Shown here: positions 1 through 8,233 of the stretch, one piece after another
Position numbering within the stretch: the first letter of the stretch is position 1
How the letters are laid out: each line of letters starts with the position of its first letter
Assembly (NCBI RefSeq): GCF_028618695.1
Contig: NZ_JAQIVI010000081.1
Location: 1-41,890 of the forward strand
Length of the DNA stretch: 41,890 nucleotides
Source: Natrinema soli
GTDB lineage: Archaea; Halobacteriota; Halobacteria; Halobacteriales; Natrialbaceae
Direction of reading: 5' to 3'
The notes under the pieces: model-generated
The model's input: the letters and a program-made list of their open reading frames with translations, nothing else
Told to the model about the DNA's origin: nothing
The model's database searches: none
Made by a program: the position numbers and the translations under genes

Positions 1-970
1 CGATGGCCGAGGCCGCCTCGTCGGCGTCGGCGATCCCGGAGTTCATCCCGCGAGCGCCAAACGGCGCAAGCAGGTGGGCCGCCTCGCCGGCGAGGAGCAC
101 GCGACGGTGCTTGTCCACGAAGGTGTCCGCCATCACCTGGAGGAAGTAGTAGCTCGAGACCCACTTGAGGTTATCCTCGTACTCCTCGCCCATGATGTCG
201 CGGACAAACTCGCGCATCCGTTCTTCGCTGCTGAGTTCCTCGGGGTCGTCGTCCCCGATGCACTGAATGTCGAGCCGCCAGCCGCCGGTGAAGGGGACGA
301 GCAGTACGTTCCGGCCGTCGGCTTCCGGGGCGTCGTAGTGGAAGACCCGCTCGAGGTCAGGAGAGTCGTTGTCGATCTCCTCGTCCTCGACGTCGGCGAT
401 GATGAAGGCGTTCTCGGACTGGTCGCCCTCGAAGTTCGCGCCAATTTCGCTGCGGACGGTCGAGCCGCCGCCGTCGGCACCGACGAGGAACTCTCCCGCC
501 CACTCCCGGCCGTCGGCCGTTTCGACATGAACCCCATCGGGAGACGTCTCGACGGTGTCGACCTCGGCGTTCCAGTGGATGTCGATTCCGACCTCCTCCA
601 ACGCGTCGTGCATGTACGCCTCGGTCACGACCTGCGGAACGCTGGTGAAGTGGGGAATGTCGCCGGAGCCGCCGGGTGAATCGTATGTCCGGTTGAATAC
701 TTCTTTTCCCCGGTAGAGCGTGCGTCGCGTCGGCCAGACGAGTCCCTCGTCGACGAGGTCGGTTCCGAGTCCCGGGTGGATCCGCTCGAGCGTCCGGAGC
801 GTCGAGCCGTGAACGTAGATGGCACGGCTCCCGGATCGGTCCCGGTCTTCGGACTCGGCCTCGAGAATCGTCGCCTCGACGCCCCGCGCGTGTAGTGCTA
901 ACGCCGCTGTCATCCCGACTGGCCCGGAACCAGCTATCAGCACAGGATCTGCTGTCGTATCACCGCTCAT
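1..970 (-). CDS. FAD-dependent aromatic-type monooxygenase (partial, 3' end outside window)
   Basis: The protein runs from an ATG at 970 leftwards past position 1, so the C-terminus is missing (323 residues visible). It belongs to the single-component FAD monooxygenases that hydroxylate phenolic acids with NAD(P)H and oxygen. Visible motifs are the N-terminal dinucleotide fold (VLIAGSGPVGMTAALAL), the middle DG motif (VGADGGGSTVRSEIG) and, close to the window edge, a flavin-binding motif LLAGEAAHLLAPFGARGMNS in which the usual GD is GE. Met at 970 is preferred over Met at 979 because a TATA-like box lies 26 bases upstream of 970. Substrate cannot be read from the sequence; with a gentisate-type dioxygenase 30 kb away, a hydroxybenzoate hydroxylase is possible but unproven. 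Confidence 0.85.
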   Translation of the reverse strand, partial: MSGDTTADPVLIAGSGPVGMTAALALHARGVEATILEAESEDRDRSGSRAIYVHGSTLRTLERIHPGLGTDLVDEGLVWPTRRTLYRGKEVFNRTYDSPGGSGDIPHFTSVPQVVTEAYMHDALEEVGIDIHWNAEVDTVETSPDGVHVETADGREWAGEFLVGADGGGSTVRSEIGANFEGDQSENAFIIADVEDEEIDNDSPDLERVFHYDAPEADGRNVLLVPFTGGWRLDIQCIGDDDPEELSSEERMREFVRDIMGEEYEDNLKWVSSYYFLQVMADTFVDKHRRVLLAGEAAHLLAPFGARGMNSGIADADEAASAI

Positions 971-989
971 GAGTCGCATTGATGGAGCA

Positions 990-1001
990 AATTATGATAA
1001 C
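990..1001 (-). promoter_or_regulatory. TATA-like box of the FAD monooxygenase gene
   Basis: Read on the minus strand the sequence is TTATCATAAT, centred about 26 bases before the ATG at 970. This implies a leaderless transcript and decides between the two in-frame ATGs at 979 and 970. Confidence 0.5.
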
Positions 1002-1064
1002 AGTTGTGGTCACGTTGTCCCACCACGATAGCGCCCTCCTCAGAACCATGCGAGGGCGGTTCGT

Positions 1065-1367
1065 CTCCCGCCCGTTCGCCCGGGGATCTGGACGGTGAAC
1101 GCGTTCGTGCTGTTCCCGATGTCGTCCAGAGACTGCCCGCAGATGGTCGCGACATTCGCCGTCGGTACCGGCCTGATTACGAAGGTGTTCGTCGTGAGTT
1201 CGCAGGCGATCTTCTTCGCCGCGTCGGCTCCGATGGTGGTCGACATGTTCGACGACATCCCGATCCGATTCCGTGACCTCTTCCTTCCGTTCGTGATGCG
1301 GACGATCATCCTCATCCCGATCACCAAAGCTCTGGTCTGTGGCGCGGTATATGTCGCCCTCCTGTAA
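1065..1367 (+). pseudogene. 3' remnant of a polytopic membrane protein (YjiH/nucleoside-recognition 'Gate' type?)
   Basis: About 95 residues in one frame have haloarchaeal GC-rich third positions and read as the C-terminal end of a membrane transporter: two or three hydrophobic helices ending in PFVMRTIILIPITKAL and a stop at 1365-1367. The frame has no plausible start: the first available GTG (1095) falls inside what looks like coding sequence. The closing pattern (helix, short polar stretch, 'RTI..LPI' helix) reminds me of YjiH-type proteins with a nucleoside-recognition domain, but that family call is weak. It sits between two minus-strand genes and is most simply a truncated gene whose 5' part was deleted. 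Confidence 0.4.
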
Positions 1368-1427
1368 TCTTGGTCGACGTGACACCTGTGTTCGTCCGAA
1401 TTCGAGTCAAGTGGGATCGCGAATGAG

Positions 1428-1823
1428 TTACTCGCTCGCGGCGGAGAACAGTACCGGGCGCGCCGAACGGAGAGTCACTTGCTGTGCGACACTACCGAAG
1501 AGCGCTTTCCCGGTCGGCGACCGCTTCCGGCCGGCAATGCTGATATGATCCGCATCGATCTCCGCAGCCATCTCGAGGATGTTTCGGACAGCATCGCCGC
1601 TCGACTGGGCAATCTCCACGTCGAATCCGGCCTCCTCGAGTTCCGCGACCGCGTGGCTGACGGATTTGAGGTCGCCGGCGTCCGCGTCCCCCCCGTCGGT
1701 CCGGAAGACGTGGTAGACGACGACTCGGACGGCGTCCGTCTCGAGGGGCAGCGTCGTAATCGACGCGACCTGCTTCGATACCTGTTCGACGTCAGTGTCG
1801 GCACACAGTAGTATCGTTGTCAT
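1428..1823 (-). CDS. UspA-family universal stress protein
   Basis: 131 residues, one UspA domain. The N-terminal strand MTTILLCADTD is the usual start of the fold, so the ATG at 1823 is chosen over upstream in-frame codons, which translate to basic, unrelated sequence. The C-terminal nucleotide-binding motif is intact: GRKRSPTGKALFGSVAQQV, i.e. G-x2-R-x3-G-x9-(S/T). The family binds ATP/ADP or nucleotide and modulates stress or transport functions; no specific role can be inferred. A second UspA with nearly the same motif lies at 40511-40945, and the two flank the catabolic island. No TATA-like box is evident within 40 bases upstream. Confidence 0.88.
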   Translation of the reverse strand: MTTILLCADTDVEQVSKQVASITTLPLETDAVRVVVYHVFRTDGGDADAGDLKSVSHAVAELEEAGFDVEIAQSSGDAVRNILEMAAEIDADHISIAGRKRSPTGKALFGSVAQQVTLRSARPVLFSAASE

Positions 1824-2118
1824 TGGTTGTTGAATCGGCGGCCGCGCCCCGTCCTGGTGGCGACCGACTCGCCGTCCAACCGGCGCTGACAGCCGCGCAT
1901 ATAGCCGGTGGTAACTGATCGCAGAGTGATAGGCCTTTGCATCGCATCCCGTCACGTCCCTGAGCCCGGCCGATGGCGTCCAATGGAGTTCCGAGACGGT
2001 CGTCGAGGACCGGATCGCCCCGAGTCGTTCGCGCCGCGGTTTGGGACCTGTCGTCGGTCGGTGTCGAATGCTTTATCGTTGTGAAACTTGTGACGAACGA
2101 CTAAGTGTTCAGTTGAGG

Positions 2119-5100
2119 ATGACTGCGAGCCCTACTACCGCATTCGACGCAGGAGACGACACTGGGGACGAGATCGCCGATCAGCGGGCGACGTACGATT
2201 TCGTCTCGGACGACGTGGATCGGCCGGCGTTGGTCGACGATATACGCGACCGAGTCGACGGCAACGTCCGGTTCGACACCTACACACGAGAACTGTACGC
2301 GACCGATGCGAGCGCGTACGAACTGACGCCGATCGGCGTCGTCTACCCAAAATCGACCGACGACGTCGCAGCGACGGTCTCCTACTGTGCGGAACGGGAG
2401 ATCCCGATCTTGCCCCGCGGCGGCGGCACGAGCCTCGCCGGTCAGGCGGTCAACGAAGCCGTCGTGCTCGATTTCACCCGCCACATGGACGGCATCGTGA
2501 CGATCGATCCCGACGAGCGGCGCGCTCGTGTCGAGTCCGGGACGATTCTCGGCGAGCTCAACGAGGCGCTCGCCCCCTACGACCTGAAGTTCGCACCTGA
2601 CCCCGCAGCGGGAAACCGCAGCGCGATCGGCGGCGCGATCGGGAATAACTCGACGGGCGCTCACTCGCTCGTCTACGGGAAGACCGACGCCTATATCGAG
2701 GAGTGTGAAGTCGTGCTGGCCGACGGAACGGTCGCGACGCTCGGCGAGATCGCCGTCGACGAACTCCGCGACTCCGCCGACCCAGAGGGCCCCCTCCTCG
2801 ATCGGATCTATTCGGAAGTCGTTAGAATCATCGACGACGAGAGCGAGGAAGTTCGAGACAGCTTCCCCGACCTGAAACGCAACGTCTCGGGGTACAACTT
2901 CGACGTGCTCGTCGCAGAAGCCGAGACGGGAACCGTCAACCTCGCGCGCCTGCTCGCGGGCAGCGAAGGGACCCTCGCCCTCGTCACCGAGGCCGAGGTC
3001 GCACTCGAGCCGATCCCGGAGACCAAGGCGGTCTCCCTCTTGTTCTACGAGAGCGTCCTCGGGGCCGTGACCGATGTCCAACACGTCCTCGAGCACGAGC
3101 CCGCGGCGGTCGAACTGATCGACGACGTGCTCCTCGGACTGGCTCGGGAGACGACGGAGTTCGAGGAGGCGGCGTCGCTCGTCCCGACTGACGCCGACGC
3201 GGCGCTGCTGGTCGAGTTCTACGCCGAGAACGATGGTCACGGCCGCGAGCAGACCGCCGGCCTCCTCGGGGACAGGGTACCGGGAACCGACACCGAGACG
3301 GAACCGCCCGCCGACCGGCCGGCGATCGACGAGACCATCGCGTTCGCCGGACTGGAGGCCCACGACGAGGGCGAGCGCGAGATGTTCTGGACGCTCCGGA
3401 AGGCCGGGTTGCCGATCCTGCTCTCGCGGACATCCGACGAGAAACATATCAGCTTCATCGAGGACTGTGCGATCCCGCCGGAACACCTCCCGGAGTTCGT
3501 CGAGCGGTTCCAGTCGCTGCTCACCGAGAAGGACCGTGACGACGACGCGGCGTTCTACGCCCACGCCGGGCCGGGCGTACTCCACGTCCGCCCGCTCGTC
3601 GACACGAAGGCCGATCGGGACCGCGAAGACATGGTCGCCATCGCCGAAGCGGTCACCGACATGGTCGTCGAGTTCGGCGGTAGCATCTCCGGCGAGCACG
3701 GCGACGGCCGCGCGCGCACTCAGTGGAATCATAAGCTCTACGGCGACGACCTCTGGCAGGCTTTCCGAGACCTGAAGACCGCGTTCGATCCCGACTGGCT
3801 GCTCAATCCGGGCAACGTCTGCGGCGATCACGACATGACCGAGCACCTCCGGTACGACGACGACTACGAGTACGACGCCGGACTCGAGCCGTCGCTGAAC
3901 TGGGACAACGAGAACGGTATGCAGGGGATGGTCGAACTCTGTCACGGCTGCGGTGGTTGTCGCGGCTCGCAGGAGACCACCGGCGGCGTGATGTGTCCGA
4001 CCTACCGGGCCGCGGACGAGGAGGTTACGGCCACGCGCGGGCGGGCGAACCTCCTCCGGCAGTCGATGAGCGGCGACCTGCCCGACGACCCCACCGACGA
4101 CGAGTTCGCAGAAGAGATCCTCGACCTCTGTATCGGCTGTAAGGGCTGCAAGCGGGACTGCCCGAGCGGCGTCGACATGGCGAAGCTCAAGACCGAAGTC
4201 ATGCACGAGCGCCACCAGGAACACGGCGCGAGCCTGCGTGACAGGCTCTTCGCAAACTTCGACACGCTTGCGGCGGTCGGCAGCGCCCTGGCGCCGGTCT
4301 CGAACATCGTGCAATCACTTCCCGGCTCGGGAACGATCGCCGAAAAGACCGTCGGGATCGCGAGCGAGCGGTCGCTGCCCGCGTTCCAGCGGGAGACGCT
4401 ACAGGACTGGTTCGAAAAGCGAGGCGGCACGCGCGTTCCCGTGGCCGACGCCGAGCGGAAGGCCGTCCTCTTCGCGGACACCTACACGAACTACAGCCAC
4501 ACCGAGGTCGGGAAGGCGGCGGTTCGCGTCCTCGAGGCGGCGGGCGTCCACGTCGACTTGGCAGACCGGACCGACAGCGGCCGGCCGGCGCTGTCGAAGG
4601 GGTTCATCGACAAGGCCCGTGACGCCATCGAGAAGAACGTGGCCGAACTCGAGCCCCGCATCCGAGCCGGATGGGACATCGTCGTTGCGGAGCCCTCCGA
4701 CGCCGTGATGTTCCAGTCCGACGCGCTAGATCTGCGATCGGGGAACGCTGTCGAGTCGTTCGCCGCGAACGCCTACGGCCTCTGCGAGTATCTAGACACG
4801 TTCCGACTCGACGAGAACGTCGCGTGGGCAGCGCCCGATGATTCGGTCGTCTACCACGGCCACTGCCACCAGACGGCGGAGAAGAAAGACCACCACGCTG
4901 TCGGCGTCCTCCGGCGGGCCGGCTACGCCGTCGATCCGCTCGACTCAGGCTGTTGTGGCATGGCTGGCACGTTCGGATACGAAGCCGAACACTACTCGCT
5001 GAGTCAGTCCATCGGCGACATCCTCTTCGACCAGATCGAGGACAGCGGTTCCGAGGTCGTTGCCGCGCCGGGAACCTCCTGTCGAACACAACTCGGAGAG

Positions 5101-5208
5101 AGTCGGATCGAACCGGTTCCGTCCAGCAGCTCGCTCGCCGGAAGCTCGCTCGACGGTGACGAGCCCCCGACGCCCGTCGAACTGCTCGCACACGCCCTCT
5201 CGCGATAA
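2119..5208 (+). CDS. FAD/Fe-S 2-hydroxyacid dehydrogenase, GlcD-GlpC fusion (YdiJ type)
   Basis: 1029 residues, about the length of YdiJ-type proteins. An N-terminal FAD PCMH domain (PRGGGTSLAGQAV and a PDPAAGNRSAIGGAIGNN stretch) is followed by the FAD-oxidase C-terminal domain with HAGPGVLHVRPLV and SGEHGDGRART. Next come two 4Fe-4S sites: C608-x2-C-x2-C ... C626-P, with the family's extra loop before the last Cys, and C671-x2-C-x2-C677-x3-C681-P. A cysteine-rich CCG electron-transfer domain follows (HGHCHQTAEKK, and SGCCGMAGTFGYE at about residue 943). Such fusions oxidise D-lactate, glycolate or D-2-hydroxyglutarate and pass electrons to the respiratory chain; which substrate is used here is unknown. 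The start at 2119 follows a TATA-like CTTTAT at about 2071, which would give a leader of roughly 18 bases; the upstream in-frame ATG at 2041 lies before that box. Confidence 0.9.
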   Translation: MTASPTTAFDAGDDTGDEIADQRATYDFVSDDVDRPALVDDIRDRVDGNVRFDTYTRELYATDASAYELTPIGVVYPKSTDDVAATVSYCAEREIPILPRGGGTSLAGQAVNEAVVLDFTRHMDGIVTIDPDERRARVESGTILGELNEALAPYDLKFAPDPAAGNRSAIGGAIGNNSTGAHSLVYGKTDAYIEECEVVLADGTVATLGEIAVDELRDSADPEGPLLDRIYSEVVRIIDDESEEVRDSFPDLKRNVSGYNFDVLVAEAETGTVNLARLLAGSEGTLALVTEAEVALEPIPETKAVSLLFYESVLGAVTDVQHVLEHEPAAVELIDDVLLGLARETTEFEEAASLVPTDADAALLVEFYAENDGHGREQTAGLLGDRVPGTDTETEPPADRPAIDETIAFAGLEAHDEGEREMFWTLRKAGLPILLSRTSDEKHISFIEDCAIPPEHLPEFVERFQSLLTEKDRDDDAAFYAHAGPGVLHVRPLVDTKADRDREDMVAIAEAVTDMVVEFGGSISGEHGDGRARTQWNHKLYGDDLWQAFRDLKTAFDPDWLLNPGNVCGDHDMTEHLRYDDDYEYDAGLEPSLNWDNENGMQGMVELCHGCGGCRGSQETTGGVMCPTYRAADEEVTATRGRANLLRQSMSGDLPDDPTDDEFAEEILDLCIGCKGCKRDCPSGVDMAKLKTEVMHERHQEHGASLRDRLFANFDTLAAVGSALAPVSNIVQSLPGSGTIAEKTVGIASERSLPAFQRETLQDWFEKRGGTRVPVADAERKAVLFADTYTNYSHTEVGKAAVRVLEAAGVHVDLADRTDSGRPALSKGFIDKARDAIEKNVAELEPRIRAGWDIVVAEPSDAVMFQSDALDLRSGNAVESFAANAYGLCEYLDTFRLDENVAWAAPDDSVVYHGHCHQTAEKKDHHAVGVLRRAGYAVDPLDSGCCGMAGTFGYEAEHYSLSQSIGDILFDQIEDSGSEVVAAPGTSCRTQLGESRIEPVPSSSSLAGSSLDGDEPPTPVELLAHALSR

Positions 5209-5340
5209 TCCTCGGGAACGAGGTTCGACGATATCCCCGTGGAGACATCGGAGGCCGGCAGTACCCCGAGTACGACGGGGACTCCGGGACGATCCGATCC
5301 GTGATAGGAATCGCTCGCGTCGACTGGTGAGCGGAAACCC

Positions 5341-5351
5341 CGAAACTTATG
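5341..5351 (+). promoter_or_regulatory. BRE/TATA box of the acyl-CoA synthetase alpha gene
   Basis: CGAAACTTATG is an excellent haloarchaeal BRE-TATA match centred about 28 bases before the ATG at 5375. It supports a leaderless start there rather than at the in-frame ATG at 5357. Confidence 0.6.
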
Positions 5352-5374
5352 AGACGATGCTCGATTTATCCGGT

Positions 5375-6712
5375 ATGAGCTTGTCCGATATCTTCGATCC
5401 GAACGGCATCGCCGTCATCGGCGCGTCGGCGACGCCGGGGAAACTCGGGAACGATACCATGTCTAACGTCGAGGCCTCCGACACGGAAGTCTATCCCGTG
5501 AACCCCTCGAGTTCCGGGACCGTCTTCGGCTACGAGTTCGTCGACTCGGTCGGCGAGACCGACGCGGACCTGGCGCTGTGTTGCGTACCGAGTCACCTCC
5601 AGCCAGACGTCCTCGAGGAGTGCGGTGAGGCGGGTGTCGGCGCGGCCGTAATCTTCGCCGGCGGCTTCGCCGAGATGGGCGGCGAGGGGAAGGAGCTCCA
5701 AGATGAGATCGCGGCGATCGCCGACGAGTACGACATTACGGTTCTCGGCCCGAACACGGCGGGGTACGCGATCCCGAACGAGGACTTGTACGGGTCATTC
5801 GTCCCTCGCATCCGCGAGGTCGAATCCGGCAACGTCGGGCTCGTCACCCAGAGCGCCGGCGTCGGCATTACTATGTCGTTCCAGCTGGCCCGCGAGGGGT
5901 ACGGTATCTCGTCGATGGTCGGCCTCGGAAACCGGGTAAACACGGAGTTCGCCGACGTAATCCCGGTGCTCGACGACGATCCGCAGACCGACGCGATCAT
6001 CATGCACGTCGAGGGGACGGAGGACGTCACCGACCTCCTCGAGGCCTGTCGGAACGCCGAGACCCCGATAGCCGCGTTCAAGGTCGGAGAACATGACATC
6101 GGCGACCTCACCCGGGCGCACACGGCGGCCCCGGCACAGGACAATACTATCTACGAGGACGGGTTCGATCGGCCCGGCTTGGCGGCCGTGTCATCGACGA
6201 CCGAACTGATCGACGCCGGGCGGGTCCTGGCCGACACCCCGACGCCCGACGGCCCGAACGTCGGGATCGTGACGGCCCAGGCCGGGCCGGGGATCATCGT
6301 CACGGACTATCTCAAGGGTACCGGGGCGACCGTCCCCGAACTGACGAGCGAGACGCACGACCGACTCGACGACATCCTCCAGGGGATTACGTACGCGGAG
6401 AACCCCGTCGACACCGGTCGCCCGATGCCCGAGTTCGGGGACGCCATCGACGCCGTGGCTCGAGACGACAACGTCGACATCGTCATCGTCTACGAGATCT
6501 ACGAGGACTCGCTGGGCTACCCCGTCGACGAACTCGAGGAGCTCTCGGCGGACGTCGACAAGCCGCTTCTCTTTACGGTCGCCGGCCCCGATCACGCCCT
6601 CGAGGACGAGCGGCGGCAGATGGAAGACATCGGAATTCCGACGTTCGACACGCCCGAACGCGGGGCACAGGCCGTTGCAACGCTCATCGAATCGATCTCG
6701 GGCGAGGAGTGA
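5375..6712 (+). CDS. ADP-forming acyl-CoA synthetase, alpha-subunit-like (CoA-binding plus ligase-CoA domains)
   Basis: 445 residues. The N-terminal CoA-binding Rossmann domain (GIAVIGASATPGKLGN) is followed by two succinyl-CoA-ligase-like domains. The phosphohistidine expected in this family is at H249 in TRAHTAAPAQDN, and a second ligase segment is GIVTAQAGPGIIVTDYL. In known enzymes (acetyl-CoA:ADP ligase) the alpha part is partnered by an ATP-grasp beta part, either fused (about 700 residues in haloarchaea) or encoded separately. No ATP-grasp domain follows in this protein or anywhere in the window, so this is a stand-alone alpha subunit. It may work with a beta subunit elsewhere or have a different CoA-related role. 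Start chosen from the promoter box at 5341-5351. Confidence 0.82.
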   Translation: MSLSDIFDPNGIAVIGASATPGKLGNDTMSNVEASDTEVYPVNPSSSGTVFGYEFVDSVGETDADLALCCVPSHLQPDVLEECGEAGVGAAVIFAGGFAEMGGEGKELQDEIAAIADEYDITVLGPNTAGYAIPNEDLYGSFVPRIREVESGNVGLVTQSAGVGITMSFQLAREGYGISSMVGLGNRVNTEFADVIPVLDDDPQTDAIIMHVEGTEDVTDLLEACRNAETPIAAFKVGEHDIGDLTRAHTAAPAQDNTIYEDGFDRPGLAAVSSTTELIDAGRVLADTPTPDGPNVGIVTAQAGPGIIVTDYLKGTGATVPELTSETHDRLDDILQGITYAENPVDTGRPMPEFGDAIDAVARDDNVDIVIVYEIYEDSLGYPVDELEELSADVDKPLLFTVAGPDHALEDERRQMEDIGIPTFDTPERGAQAVATLIESISGEE

Positions 6713-6812
6713 ACGCGGTTCGGTGGAATTCAGTTCGTAACCGGCCCGCTCGGCTCTGACGGCTGCTACGTTTCGAAAGCTGAATCGCCACCACAGAGAT
6801 TCCAAATCGCGG

Positions 6813-6823
6813 GAATTTATTAG
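6813..6823 (+). promoter_or_regulatory. TATA-like box of the SLC13-type transporter gene
   Basis: GAATTTATTAG is centred about 27 bases before the ATG at 6845. A purine-rich GAAGAGGGGG stretch also precedes the ATG. Confidence 0.45.
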
Positions 6824-6844
6824 CGCGATGACGAAGAGGGGGCA

Positions 6845-8233
6845 ATGAAGCGTTCCGAAGCGATCGCGACGCTCCGGTCACCGGTAGTTGCGTTTCCGCT
6901 CGCCGCCGTCGTCGCCGCCGCGACGTGGCTGTCCGCTTCGGGATCGACGGCGACGATGCTCTCGATCACGCTCTTCTGTATCGTCCTCTGGGTGCTGACG
7001 CCGGTTCCGCCCTCGTACACGGGACTGATCGGCCTCGGGATGATCGCCATCACATTCTCGACTGAGTTGGCGCTTGTCGGCTTCCAGAAACCGGCGACGT
7101 GGCTCATCGGCTTCGGCCTCCTGATGGGCGAAGCGACGCGCCAGAGCGGCCTCGCCGACGGGGTCGGTCGATGGATCGCGACGAGAAGCATCGGCGATGC
7201 GACTGCGACCGATTCGGTCCGAACGTATCGTCGGCTGTTGCTCGCGCTCTCGATTGGTGCCCACGCGCTGGCCTTTCTCGTCCCCTCGGCGCTCGTCCGC
7301 ATCCTCGCGCTCGCGCCGATCCTCCGAGAGCTCGGCTCGCTCTTTGACTCCCGCGATGCTCGAGTGGGGCTCTATCTCGGCCCGCTGTTCGCGACGTTCT
7401 ATGGCTCCGCCGGCATTCTGACCGCGGACCTCCCGAACATCATCATTTCGGGCTTCGGGCAGTCGATCGCCGGCCACACCATCTCGTGGTCCGAGTGGTG
7501 GCTTCACATGTACCCCGTGATGGGTCTCGCCCGCGTACTGCTGGTCATCAGCATCGTCTACGTCCTCTTTCGCCCGTCGGCCGACTCGAGTTTTGACCTC
7601 CCCGACGGCGGACGAGCCAGCACCGGTGCCGAACGACGGATGCTCGTTTTCCTGCTCGTCGGTGCGCTCGTCTGGGCGACGGATTTCGTCCACGGCTTTC
7701 ATCCGGTGATCGGCGCGGTCGTCGTCGTCATCCTCGCGTTCCTGCCGGAGATCGGCGTCGCCGACTTCGACACCGTCGGGAGCGACGTCGACTTCTCGAT
7801 CCTCTTCTTTATCGCCGCGGTGTTCGCGATCGGCGACGGGTTGACCGAAACCGGGTTCACCGATAGCGCGGCGACGTATCTGCTCGAGCTGATCCCAACG
7901 GACGGGTCGCTCACGGTGATACTCGGTTCCGTCTTTGCCATCACGTTCGTACTCACCTTCCTGATGGAGGGGTTGGCCGTCGCGAGCGTCCTGACCCCGA
8001 TCCTGATTCCGTACGTCGACGCGGCTGGGCTTCCGTTTACCCCCGTTCTGTTGGCGGAAACGATGGCGCTGAGTTCGTACTTCTTTCCCTATCAGTCGGC
8101 GGTCCTCATTGTCATTCTGAACGAAGGCGATCTCGAGGCGCGGGAGCTGATCTACGCGACGGTTTCGTGTTCGGTCGCGACGATCGTGCTGTTGCTCCCG
8201 ATTCAGTTCGGGCTGTTCAGTCTCTTCTACTAG
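6845..8233 (+). CDS. SLC13/DASS-type anion (carboxylate) transporter
   Basis: 462 residues with about 11-12 hydrophobic helices, the length and pattern of the divalent anion:sodium symporter superfamily. The first half carries a conserved re-entrant-type segment (ADLPNIIISGFG), and the second half has the matching FPYQSAVLIVIL segment near the C-terminus where this family binds substrate and sodium. It probably imports a carboxylate or other organic anion; the substrate cannot be stated. It follows the acyl-CoA synthetase alpha gene by 132 bases on the same strand and has its own TATA-like box. The stop overlaps, on the other strand, the last codon frame of an IS630-type transposase remnant, so this gene marks the left edge of the insertion-sequence zone. 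Confidence 0.8.
   Translation: MKRSEAIATLRSPVVAFPLAAVVAAATWLSASGSTATMLSITLFCIVLWVLTPVPPSYTGLIGLGMIAITFSTELALVGFQKPATWLIGFGLLMGEATRQSGLADGVGRWIATRSIGDATATDSVRTYRRLLLALSIGAHALAFLVPSALVRILALAPILRELGSLFDSRDARVGLYLGPLFATFYGSAGILTADLPNIIISGFGQSIAGHTISWSEWWLHMYPVMGLARVLLVISIVYVLFRPSADSSFDLPDGGRASTGAERRMLVFLLVGALVWATDFVHGFHPVIGAVVVVILAFLPEIGVADFDTVGSDVDFSILFFIAAVFAIGDGLTETGFTDSAATYLLELIPTDGSLTVILGSVFAITFVLTFLMEGLAVASVLTPILIPYVDAAGLPFTPVLLAETMALSSYFFPYQSAVLIVILNEGDLEARELIYATVSCSVATIVLLLPIQFGLFSLFY

Noticed and set aside
2101..4314. 737-codon open frame on the minus strand opposite the FAD/Fe-S dehydrogenase gene
   Set aside because: It is a GC-bias shadow: the plus-strand protein has clear domains and the minus reading is repetitive, Arg/Val/Asp-rich and without motifs.
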